A stretch of DNA of 64,000 nt from Fidelibacterota bacterium UBA6531 (GTDB lineage Bacteria > Fidelibacterota > Marinisomatia > Marinisomatales > TCS55), in contig DJKX01000068.1 in NCBI GenBank assembly GCA_002436185.1, positions 12,286 through 76,285 on the forward strand, read 5' to 3'. Of this stretch, positions 16,892 to 24,922 are shown piece by piece (position 1 is the stretch's first letter; the number at the start of each line of letters is the position of its first letter). The notes below the pieces were generated by a model that was not told where the DNA came from, did not search any database, and worked only from the letters and a program-made list of their open reading frames with translations. The position numbers were made by a program, and so were the translations under genes.

Positions 16892-17685
16892 GCAAGGCAG
16901 TCAAATATATTCAATCAAAGTTCCAAGGGATAAAACCAAAAGTTGGGATTATTCTGGGTTCCGGTTTAGGATCTTTCGTGGATGTATTAGAAAACCCGCT
17001 TTCTTTTTCCTACGATGAATTAGATGGATTTCCAGACGCGGGCGTATCCGGCCATGAGGGAAAACTTCATTTAGGAAAAATTAATCATACTGAAATAGCC
17101 GTACTTCAAGGACGTGCTCATTATTACGAATCAGGTCAAGCTGATGCCATGAAAGTTCCCGTTCGTACTTTGGCCGGACTTGGGTGCGAATCGCTAATTT
17201 TGACAAACGCTGCCGGGAGTCTAATGGAAGCAGCCCAGCCGGGAAGCGTAATGGCAATAACAGATCATATCAATTTTACAGGTGTAAATCCATTGTTTGG
17301 CGAAAAGAGCAATAACCGTTTTGTAGATATGGCTGACGCGTACAATTCGGATATGCGTTCAAGATTTCATAAAATTGCAGATAATGATAATATTAAACTC
17401 CATGAAGGTGTTTATATTTGGTTTTGCGGCCCCAGTTTTGAAACATCAGCAGAAATACGAGCAGCGAAAATGATGGGTGCCGATGCAGTGGGAATGTCCA
17501 CGGTTCCGGAAGTAATATTAGCACGTCAAGCCGGGATGAAAGTATCTGCCTTGTCTGTTATCACCAATATGGCTGCGGGAATGAGCGATGAAGTATTGAG
17601 TCATGAGCAAACCATGGCCAATGCTGAAAAAGGGATACAGGATCTGCAGGCGCTTCTCATTCGTTTTTTAGAATTATATTCATAA
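16888..17685 (+). CDS. Purine nucleoside phosphorylase (trimeric PNP-I type)
   Basis: The 265-residue enzyme phosphorolyses (deoxy)inosine/guanosine to base and (deoxy)ribose-1-P. Family motifs: 'GIILGSGLGSF' (phosphate site), 'GVSGHEGKLHLG', 'LQGRAHYYESG', 'LILTNAAGSL', 'GPSFETSAEIRAAK' with the purine-site Glu region, and 'GMSTVPEVILARQAGMKV'. 'ITNMAAGMS' supplies the Asn that selects 6-oxopurines. ATG 16888 overlaps the upstream TGA; a TTG at 16870 is in frame but less likely. With DeoC and ALDH it forms a deoxynucleoside salvage/catabolism route, although a phosphopentomutase is not in the operon. Confidence 0.94.
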   Translation: MSKAVKYIQSKFQGIKPKVGIILGSGLGSFVDVLENPLSFSYDELDGFPDAGVSGHEGKLHLGKINHTEIAVLQGRAHYYESGQADAMKVPVRTLAGLGCESLILTNAAGSLMEAAQPGSVMAITDHINFTGVNPLFGEKSNNRFVDMADAYNSDMRSRFHKIADNDNIKLHEGVYIWFCGPSFETSAEIRAAKMMGADAVGMSTVPEVILARQAGMKVSALSVITNMAAGMSDEVLSHEQTMANAEKGIQDLQALLIRFLELYS

Positions 17686-17725
17686 AATTCTCCTCCAACT
17701 CAAAAATAAATAATAATAAAATTAC

Positions 17726-19135
17726 ATGACAGAACCGACAGTCAAAAAAGGACAGGAATACGAATTAACCATTGAATCATTGGCGTACGGCGGAAAAGGA
17801 ATTGCCAAAGTGGACGGCTTTGTTGTATTTGTGAAAAATGCCATTCCCGGTCAAAAAGTTCGCGCCTTGGTTTATCGTAAGCGGAAGGGGTTTGCAGAAG
17901 CACGGCCACTGGAGGTGTTGGAAGAATCATCGTTCAAGGTGGATGCTCCCTGCGAACATTTTGCATTTTGCGGCGGCTGTACATTTCAGCAATTAGATTA
18001 TGCAGAACAGGTGAATCAGAAAAAACAGCAAGTTGAAGATTTATTCAGACGCCAAGCCGGGATTGCTGATTTTTCTGTGTATAAAGTAATTGGAGCTGAA
18101 GAACAATATCATTATCGAAATAAAATGGAATTTTCCTTTTCCAGCCGCCGTTGGACATTACCCGATGAGGGGGATGATACAGAAAGAAGTTTTGCTTTAG
18201 GTCTGCATGTTCCTCGTCGTTATGATAAAATATTGAATATTAATGAATGCCACCTTCAACCAAAATTAGGGAATGAAATCCTCAATGCAGTGAAAGAAAA
18301 AGCGAGGGAATTAAAACTCAAACCTTATGATGTAAAAACCCATAATGGTTTTTTGCGGCACTTGGTTATGCGCTTTGGCCATAATACAGATGATATGATG
18401 GTAAACTTGGTCACCAGTTATGAAAACCCGGGATTAATTCAACCATTAGCTGATCATATCCATGAAACATTTCCGCAAGTCACATCCATTATTAATAATA
18501 TCAACACAAAGAAAGCGGATATTGCATTTGGTGAATATGAAACAATTCTCTACGGCTATCCAACCATAACGGAAAAAATGGGTAATCTTACCTTTGAAAT
18601 TTCTGCCAATTCCTTTTTCCAGACCAATACAAATCAAGGTGCAAAGCTTTATCAGGCAGCGTTGGACGGTGCTGAACTTACCGGGAAAGAAATTGTGTAT
18701 GACCTATATTGCGGTACGGGGTCTATTTCACTTTTTCTTGCTCAAAAAGCAAAAGAAGTCCATGGGTTTGAACTGATTACATCTTCAGTAGAAGATGCCA
18801 CGCGGAATGCAATTACAAATTTGATAACCAATGTACGATTTCATAAAGCGAATTTAGATTTCTTTTTCAAAAAAGAGTCCAAACGTAAAAAAGTACCAAA
18901 TCCTGATGTTATTATTGTAGATCCTCCTCGTGCCGGTATGCACAAAGATATGGTGAATTCTTTACATAAATTTGGAGCACAACGATTGGTTTATATATCC
19001 TGCAATCCAACAACTCAAGCTCGAGATGTAGCGTTATTGATGGAAAATGGCTACACTCTCAAAAAGCTGTCAATGGTAGATATGTTCCCCCATACGCCTC
19101 ATGTTGAGACTATTGGTATTTTAGAAAAGAACTGA
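17726..19135 (+). CDS. rlmD: 23S rRNA (uracil-C5)-methyltransferase, RlmD/RumA family
   Basis: A 469-residue TrmA/RumA-type enzyme. An N-terminal TRAM domain (about 5-65) binds RNA. Cys76, Cys82 and Cys85 in 'CEHFAFCGGC', plus a later Cys in 'NINECHLQ', form the Fe-S cluster site. The SAM domain has 'DLYCGTGSISLFLA' and 'IIVDPPRAGMHKDM', with the catalytic Cys in 'YISCNPTTQARD'. The family makes m5U in 23S rRNA (U1939 or U747) or tRNA U54; which one cannot be told from sequence alone. It stands as a single gene between PNP and the K+ channel. Confidence 0.9.
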   Translation: MTEPTVKKGQEYELTIESLAYGGKGIAKVDGFVVFVKNAIPGQKVRALVYRKRKGFAEARPLEVLEESSFKVDAPCEHFAFCGGCTFQQLDYAEQVNQKKQQVEDLFRRQAGIADFSVYKVIGAEEQYHYRNKMEFSFSSRRWTLPDEGDDTERSFALGLHVPRRYDKILNINECHLQPKLGNEILNAVKEKARELKLKPYDVKTHNGFLRHLVMRFGHNTDDMMVNLVTSYENPGLIQPLADHIHETFPQVTSIINNINTKKADIAFGEYETILYGYPTITEKMGNLTFEISANSFFQTNTNQGAKLYQAALDGAELTGKEIVYDLYCGTGSISLFLAQKAKEVHGFELITSSVEDATRNAITNLITNVRFHKANLDFFFKKESKRKKVPNPDVIIVDPPRAGMHKDMVNSLHKFGAQRLVYISCNPTTQARDVALLMENGYTLKKLSMVDMFPHTPHVETIGILEKN

Positions 19136-19179
19136 TTCAACACTTATATTTTTGTCATATCAGACTTAAATTTTCAGCT

Positions 19180-20304
19180 ATGCGTCGATGGTTTCGATTA
19201 CTGATACGTAACAGTTTCTTCCAAGTAAGTATAGGCATCTTTATGGTTATGATCTTGGGAGGGCTCATTTTGCGATCCCTGGAAACGGGAGCAATCACTG
19301 AAGGTGAAACTCCTTTTTGGTGGGCAATCGTTACCATGACAACGGTTGGTTATGGGGATTATGCACCGTCAACGTCTGAAGGCAGAATATTTGCTGTTTT
19401 GGTTATGTTTGCCGGCATTTCACTAACAGCTATGTTTACAGCTGTCATTTCGTCCATTTTTGTTGCTAAAAGAATTAGAGAGGATAAAGGTTTGGAAAAA
19501 GTAAATGTAAAAAATCACATCATTCTTTGCGGTTGGAATAGAAACGCAGATAAAATAATTGACTCTATTCAGTATTTATCAGAAGGGCGCCGAAAGGATC
19601 TTGTTTTGATCAATGATTTGGATGAAGAAACCGTCGCTCGCCTTAAGACACGCTATCGAGATATTCATCTGCATTTTGTAGCGGGTGATTACACAAGTGA
19701 GCAGATTCTTCAACGGGCATCGTTGGAAGATGCAGACACAATCATAATTATTCCCAGCGATGTGGATGCATCGATTCAAAATCCAGATGAAAAAACGATT
19801 CTGGCAACATTAACAATTAAGGGATTAGAACCCAATAAGCGATTGATTGCTTATCTGTACAGTCGAGACAACCTGACGCATATCAAACGGGCCAATGCCG
19901 ATGAAGTGGTCATCAGTGATGATTTTGGTGCGTATATGCTGGCATCTCATGTTGTGGATCCAGGCATTCCTCAAATATTGAATCGCCTGCTGGACAATGT
20001 TTCTGAAAATCGATTCAAGCGAGTAGATATTCCCAGTGAATTTGTGGGGCAATCGTTTAATAATTTATTTGATCACTTCAGAAATAATAACGGATCATTA
20101 CTTATAGGCGTTTTTTCTGAAGAAGAAAATCTGGGTATTGGAGAAGTATTATCGGCCGACTCTTCCGCTTTGGATGCGTTTATCGAACGGAAGTTGAAAG
20201 AAGGTGGTGTTTCACTTCAAGAAGAAAGTAAAATTTCGACGGTGATCAACCCTAATAAAAATTATATAATAAAAGATGGCGAGCGAGCCATCATTATACC
20301 TTGA
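19180..20304 (+). CDS. Two-TM potassium channel with cytosolic RCK (TrkA-N/TrkA-C) domains
   Basis: The 374-residue MthK-like channel has membrane helix 1 at about 10-32, a pore helix and selectivity filter 'TMTTVGYGDYAP' (TVGYGD), and membrane helix 2 at about 70-95. An RCK N-domain with Rossmann start 'KNHIILCGWNRNADKII' follows, then a C-lobe to residue 374. The GxGxxG-like motif is modified to 'CGWNRN', as in many Kch/MthK proteins. It probably conducts K+ in the inner membrane and is gated by a ligand on the RCK ring. A CNB-fold gene follows 7 bases later, suggesting an extra regulatory partner. Confidence 0.93.
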   Translation: MRRWFRLLIRNSFFQVSIGIFMVMILGGLILRSLETGAITEGETPFWWAIVTMTTVGYGDYAPSTSEGRIFAVLVMFAGISLTAMFTAVISSIFVAKRIREDKGLEKVNVKNHIILCGWNRNADKIIDSIQYLSEGRRKDLVLINDLDEETVARLKTRYRDIHLHFVAGDYTSEQILQRASLEDADTIIIIPSDVDASIQNPDEKTILATLTIKGLEPNKRLIAYLYSRDNLTHIKRANADEVVISDDFGAYMLASHVVDPGIPQILNRLLDNVSENRFKRVDIPSEFVGQSFNNLFDHFRNNNGSLLIGVFSEEENLGIGEVLSADSSALDAFIERKLKEGGVSLQEESKISTVINPNKNYIIKDGERAIIIP

Positions 20305-20311
20305 GGTGCGT

Positions 20312-20815
20312 ATGAATGTAGGAGCATTAAAAGAATTCAATATTTTTAATGGATTGGATGAATCGGAAATAAAATTATTTGCTGATAAAGTTTCTCCGGT
20401 AAAAGTGCCTGAAGGAGATAGTTTTATTGTGGAAAACGATATAGGCGATTCAATTTTTCTCCTTTTGGAAGGAGAAGTTGAAATCAATCAAGCGTTGACG
20501 CTTTCCATGAATAAGAGCGAAGCAGATAATCGGGAAAAGGCAATCATTAAACTTTCCAGCGAAATCAAACCCCTTTTTGGTGAAATGTCCTTGTTTAATG
20601 AAGGCGACCGTCGCACAGCAAGTGTTAAAGCGTTGTCTGATTGTAAATTGGCAAAAATCTTGAAAGAAGAATTGTTTGAAGTTTGTGATGCCCACCCAGC
20701 AACGGGTTATAAAGTGATGCAAAACCTCTGCCGAACTCTTTGCGGCAATTTGGTGAAAGCCAATCAAAATGTATTAAAACTGACCACAGCTTTCAGTTTG
20801 ATTTTAGAAAGATAA
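20312..20815 (+). CDS. Stand-alone cyclic nucleotide-binding-fold protein paired with the K+ channel
   Basis: The 167-residue protein is one CNB domain: 'LKEFNIFNGLDESEIKLFAD', 'GDSIFLLLEGEVEINQ', an inserted charged loop (about 62-85), then 'LFGEMSLFNEGDRRTASVKA' as the phosphate-binding cassette. There is no DNA-binding domain. ATG 20312 follows a good GAGGT Shine-Dalgarno sequence; an in-frame upstream ATG (20276) lies inside the channel gene and is rejected. It lies directly after the channel gene, so a role as ligand-sensing regulator of that channel is a fair inference. It is the second CNB-plus-membrane-protein pair in this window. Confidence 0.88.
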   Translation: MNVGALKEFNIFNGLDESEIKLFADKVSPVKVPEGDSFIVENDIGDSIFLLLEGEVEINQALTLSMNKSEADNREKAIIKLSSEIKPLFGEMSLFNEGDRRTASVKALSDCKLAKILKEELFEVCDAHPATGYKVMQNLCRTLCGNLVKANQNVLKLTTAFSLILER

Positions 20816-20966
20816 CTTACATGGAGCATGGATGATGGGATATGGAAGATGGGCTATCAACCTTGCCATGGTGAGTAAGCAATCATTCATTCATCCATTC
20901 AAACTTTCATCCATTCAATTTTTAACTCTTTCAAACAATTTTAACAAATTAAAGATTAGTTAATTC
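20816..20966 (+). repeat. Intergenic segment with short direct repeats
   Basis: This 151-base gap before valS holds two exact copies of TTCATCCATTCAA (20890-20902 and 20906-20918; period 16) within a longer run of TTCAT/CCATTCA units. A purine-rich 'catggatgatggg' stretch at its left end is roughly complementary. No ORF or terminator is evident. The repeats may simply be slippage-prone sequence. Confidence 0.5.
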
Positions 20967-23600
20967 ATGACAGTAAAGTTGGACAAAATATACACACCAT
21001 CCGCAATTGAAGATAAGTGGTATCAGCACTGGATGGAGAAAGGTTATTTTCACGGCGAAGTAAATCCTGAAAAAGATCCCTATACAATTGTTATCCCCCC
21101 ACCCAATGTAACGGGTATGCTTACCATGGGCCATGTGCTCAATAATACCATTCAGGACATTCTGATTCGAAAAGCACGCATGGTAGGAAAGGAAGCCTGT
21201 TGGATTCCCGGAACCGATCACGCATCCATAGCAACAGAAGGGAAAGTAGTTGCAATGCTCAAAGAGCAAGGCATCGATAAACACAGTCTCACACGAGAAG
21301 AATTTTTGGAGCACGCTTGGTCGTGGAAAGAAAAATACGGTGGAATTATAATTCAGCAATTGAAAAAGCTGGGCTGCTCCTGCGATTGGGAACGTGAACG
21401 GTTTACTATGGATGAAGGATATTCCAAAGCAGTTCTGTCCGCTTTTGTAAAATTATACGAAAAAGGGTTAATCTACAAAGGCCACAGACTTGTGAACTGG
21501 TGTCCGGTTTCAAAATCAGCCATTAGCGATGAAGAAGTCATCCACAAAGAAGTAAACGGTTACTTATGGCATTTTAAATATCCAATTAAAGACAGCGATG
21601 AATACATGGTTGTAGCCACAACACGACCGGAAACAATGCTGGGAGATACAGCTGTAGCAGTTCATCCAAAAGACGAACGCTTTGCACATTTAGTCGGGAA
21701 AACGATCATTCTGCCATTGGTGGGTAGGGAAATTCCCGTTATTGCAGATAATTATGTGGACCCAGAGTTTGGTACAGGTTGTGTAAAAGTAACTCCAGCT
21801 CACGATCAAAATGACTTCGCCATGGGCGAACGACATAATTTGGATGTCATCAATATTATGAATGATGATGCATCGTTGAATGAAAATACCCCGGAAGCAT
21901 ATCAAAATCTTACTAGGGAAGATGCGAGAAAAGCTGTGGTTAAGGATTTAAAGAAACAGGGCTTTCTCCATAAAACTGAAGACTATGTTAACAAGTTGGG
22001 CTATTCAGAGCGGGGAAATGTTCCCATCGAATTTTATATGTCTGAACAGTGGTTTATGAAAATGAGCGAGTTGGCCAAACCGGCACTGCAGGCAGTGTCT
22101 GACGGCAAAATTAACTTTCATCCGGTTCATTGGGTTAAAACCTATAACCATTGGATGGAAAATATAAAAGATTGGTGTATCAGCCGTCAGCTCTGGTGGG
22201 GACACCAGATTCCGGTTTGGTATCACAAGGGTGATCCAAATAAATTGCATGTGTCAGTTAAAGGTCCGGACGATCCAACGCATTGGATTCAAGATGAAGA
22301 TGTGTTAGATACATGGGCAAGCTCATGGCTATGGCCAATGGCTGTTCATGACTGGCCGGAAGATAGCGCCGAACTGGATTATTTTTATCCCACCGATGCC
22401 TTGGTCACCGGTCCGGATATTATCTTTTTTTGGGTAGCTCGGATGATTATGAGCGGGTATGAATTCAAAGATGACTTGCCGTTTAAAGATGTGTATTTCA
22501 CTTCAATTCTTCGCGATGAAACGGGACGAAAGTTTAGCAAGTCACTTGGAAATTCACCCGATCCATTTGAATTATTCGAAGAATATGGAACGGATGCTGT
22601 ACGATTCGGCACTATGCTCATGGCGCCTCAAGGATTGGATGTTCTTTTTTCATCCACGCGCTTGGAAGTGGGTCGAAATTTTATGAATAAACTGTGGAAT
22701 GCTTCACGCTTTGTGCTCATGAACTTGGAAGATGGACATGTACCGGACATTGATTTGGATACAGAAGAATTGGATATCCCTGAACGCTGGATTATAAGCA
22801 AACTGCAATCGTCTGTTCAAAATTATAACCGCCAGCTGGACCGTTTCCATTTTAATGAGGCGGCTAAAGTGCTATATGATTTTACATGGAATGATTTTTG
22901 TGATTGGTATATTGAAATTGCCAAAACGCGTTTTTATGGTAACAATGCCCATGCAGCTGATGTTTCTAGATCAGTCGCTATTCATGTATTAAAAACAGTA
23001 TTAACAATTCTGCATCCGTATGCTCCATTTATTTCTGAAGAATTATGGGCTCAAGTAAAAGGCACTGATGACCAGGATCTCATCATTCATAAATGGCCGG
23101 AAATTGAAATAGATAAAAAAGATGATGTAGCTGAAAAGAAAATGGAATTATTGCAGGAAATTATTACCGGAATTCGCACTGTTCGAAGCCGTATGAATAT
23201 TCCGCCGGGGAAAAAATCAGAATTAATCGCAAAGTGCGGTAAGGAAATGGCAGAATTTTTGCAAACACATCAAGATATTATATCATCACTGACGCGGACA
23301 TCATCAATTTTGACGGGTGAAGACCGGGAAAAACCGGAACAATCAGCAACGGTGGTCATAGGTAAAAATGAACTGTATATTCCATTGGGCGGATTGATCG
23401 ATTTAGATGTGGAAATGACTCGCTTACAAAAACGAGCGGACGAAATAAACGGACATTTAATGGGAATTTCTAAAAAACTATCCAATGAACAATTTATGAG
23501 CAGGGCACCGGAAGAAGTGGTGGCCAGAGAAAAAGAAAAACAAGAAGATATGACAGCCGAACTTGAAAAAGTGAACGCAAATTTGGAGATACTGCAATGA
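20967..23600 (+). CDS. valS: Valine--tRNA ligase
   Basis: The full-length 877-residue class I synthetase charges tRNA-Val. HIGH-type motif is 'PPPNVTGMLTMGHVLNN' (about 36-52), the CP1 editing domain contains 'VVATTRPETMLGDTAVAVHP', and KMSKS-type is 'GRKFSKSLGNSPDP'. An anticodon-binding domain and the C-terminal coiled coil typical of ValRS (about 815-877, 'DLDVEMTRLQKRADEI') complete it. The stop overlaps the start of the DUF4139 gene by 4 bases. Confidence 0.98.
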   Translation: MTVKLDKIYTPSAIEDKWYQHWMEKGYFHGEVNPEKDPYTIVIPPPNVTGMLTMGHVLNNTIQDILIRKARMVGKEACWIPGTDHASIATEGKVVAMLKEQGIDKHSLTREEFLEHAWSWKEKYGGIIIQQLKKLGCSCDWERERFTMDEGYSKAVLSAFVKLYEKGLIYKGHRLVNWCPVSKSAISDEEVIHKEVNGYLWHFKYPIKDSDEYMVVATTRPETMLGDTAVAVHPKDERFAHLVGKTIILPLVGREIPVIADNYVDPEFGTGCVKVTPAHDQNDFAMGERHNLDVINIMNDDASLNENTPEAYQNLTREDARKAVVKDLKKQGFLHKTEDYVNKLGYSERGNVPIEFYMSEQWFMKMSELAKPALQAVSDGKINFHPVHWVKTYNHWMENIKDWCISRQLWWGHQIPVWYHKGDPNKLHVSVKGPDDPTHWIQDEDVLDTWASSWLWPMAVHDWPEDSAELDYFYPTDALVTGPDIIFFWVARMIMSGYEFKDDLPFKDVYFTSILRDETGRKFSKSLGNSPDPFELFEEYGTDAVRFGTMLMAPQGLDVLFSSTRLEVGRNFMNKLWNASRFVLMNLEDGHVPDIDLDTEELDIPERWIISKLQSSVQNYNRQLDRFHFNEAAKVLYDFTWNDFCDWYIEIAKTRFYGNNAHAADVSRSVAIHVLKTVLTILHPYAPFISEELWAQVKGTDDQDLIIHKWPEIEIDKKDDVAEKKMELLQEIITGIRTVRSRMNIPPGKKSELIAKCGKEMAEFLQTHQDIISSLTRTSSILTGEDREKPEQSATVVIGKNELYIPLGGLIDLDVEMTRLQKRADEINGHLMGISKKLSNEQFMSRAPEEVVAREKEKQEDMTAELEKVNANLEILQ

Positions 23601-24916
23601 GAATAATTAGTTTATTTCTACCTATCATTTTATTAAGCCAAAGCATGACGGTTTATAAGGATAATATTGCATTGGTGAAAGAACCGGTTTATTGGTCTGT
23701 TCAATCGGGGTTATCTGAAATTACCTATGATCAACTCCCAAACGGTCTTTTTCCTGAATCACCTTTTCTGTCACTCCATGATGCTTCAATTCTCTACCAA
23801 CGCTATAATAATGATGTGTTTAGCGGTGAAAAATATTTCAATGATAAACTAGGCCAATATATTTATGTAAAAGTCCATAATGATAAAATTCAAGAAGGCA
23901 CGCTTATAGAAACAAAAGGAAGTAATATTTCCCTAAAAACACGCAAAGATATAATGACGATCGCTCGCTCCAAAGTGGATTATATGTATGCGCACGATCA
24001 GCAAACAATTCCCCAAATACACCCAGAACTGGCTTGGGACATCAACAGTCCAATGATCGGTACGATTTCCGGGGATCTGGTATATTTATCCGGAGGTTTT
24101 GATTGGAATGCCGTCTACCGATTTATATTAAATGGAAATAAAGGAGAACTCATAACTGAAGCGATCGTCAAGAATTCTAGCAATGTTGATTTCAGCAATT
24201 TTTCATTAAAACTCGTTGAAGGAAATCTTCAGAAAAAGGGTGGACGTCCCCAACCGATTTACCGGTCTGATCGAAGTATGTCTTCCATGACTGCGGAATC
24301 CCCACCTGTGGCCAGTGAAGATGTATTGGGAGATTTTCACATTTACGAATTACCGGAACGTATTGACTTAAACCAAAATCAAAGCGTTACCGTCCGTTTG
24401 TATGAACCCAAAAATGTGGATTATACCAAAACGTATGTATTTCAAAATTCCGAGCGGAGCAAAAAAGAAGAGCCACTCAAAATTGAGATTAAACTTGCAA
24501 ACACAGCTGAAAATGGATTAGATATTCCATTACCCCAGGGAAAAGTAAGCTTATATTTAAAATCAGAAGATGAATCTTTGGAATACGCCGGAGAGGATGA
24601 ACTGAAGCAGATTCCCAGAGGAGAAACGGCTACTATTTCAGCCGGCCGAGCATTTGATGTAATCGGTAAACGCATCGTTTTACACTATGACCGACAGCGA
24701 AAAAGTGAAGAAGCATCTATCGAAATTATTGTTAAAAATAAACGAGATGAAAAAGTGAACATCCGTTTAGCAGAACAAATCCGAGGTGATTGGATTATCC
24801 GCGATGCATCAGACAATTATATAAAGAAAGACGCTTCAACGATTCATTTTTCATTTTCGCTGGATGCCGGCGACTCTAAAACGGTTACCTATACCTACCG
24901 CAAGGAATGGAAATAA
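23597..24916 (+). CDS. Secreted DUF4139 domain protein
   Basis: The 439-residue protein has a short signal peptide ('IISLFLPIILLSQS') and an all-beta body. It matches what I recall of DUF4139: an N-terminal segment on 'NIALVKEP' (from residue 23), then a central 'YRFILNGNKGELITEAIVKNSS', and a C-terminal half with 'KIEIKLANTAENGLDIPLPQGK' and a final 'SKTVTYTYRKEW'. The family is exported, often annotated as mucoidy-inhibitor-like, and has no agreed function. It overlaps valS by 4 bases and precedes recG by 6, so it is cotranscribed with housekeeping genes without an obvious functional link. Confidence 0.8.
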   Translation: MRIISLFLPIILLSQSMTVYKDNIALVKEPVYWSVQSGLSEITYDQLPNGLFPESPFLSLHDASILYQRYNNDVFSGEKYFNDKLGQYIYVKVHNDKIQEGTLIETKGSNISLKTRKDIMTIARSKVDYMYAHDQQTIPQIHPELAWDINSPMIGTISGDLVYLSGGFDWNAVYRFILNGNKGELITEAIVKNSSNVDFSNFSLKLVEGNLQKKGGRPQPIYRSDRSMSSMTAESPPVASEDVLGDFHIYELPERIDLNQNQSVTVRLYEPKNVDYTKTYVFQNSERSKKEEPLKIEIKLANTAENGLDIPLPQGKVSLYLKSEDESLEYAGEDELKQIPRGETATISAGRAFDVIGKRIVLHYDRQRKSEEASIEIIVKNKRDEKVNIRLAEQIRGDWIIRDASDNYIKKDASTIHFSFSLDAGDSKTVTYTYRKEWK

Positions 24917-24922
24917 TACCTT

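Noticed and set aside
20276..20311. Upstream ATG for the K+-channel-linked CNB protein
   Set aside because: It sits inside the channel gene without a ribosome binding site; ATG 20312 has GAGGT at good distance and gives the standard CNB length.
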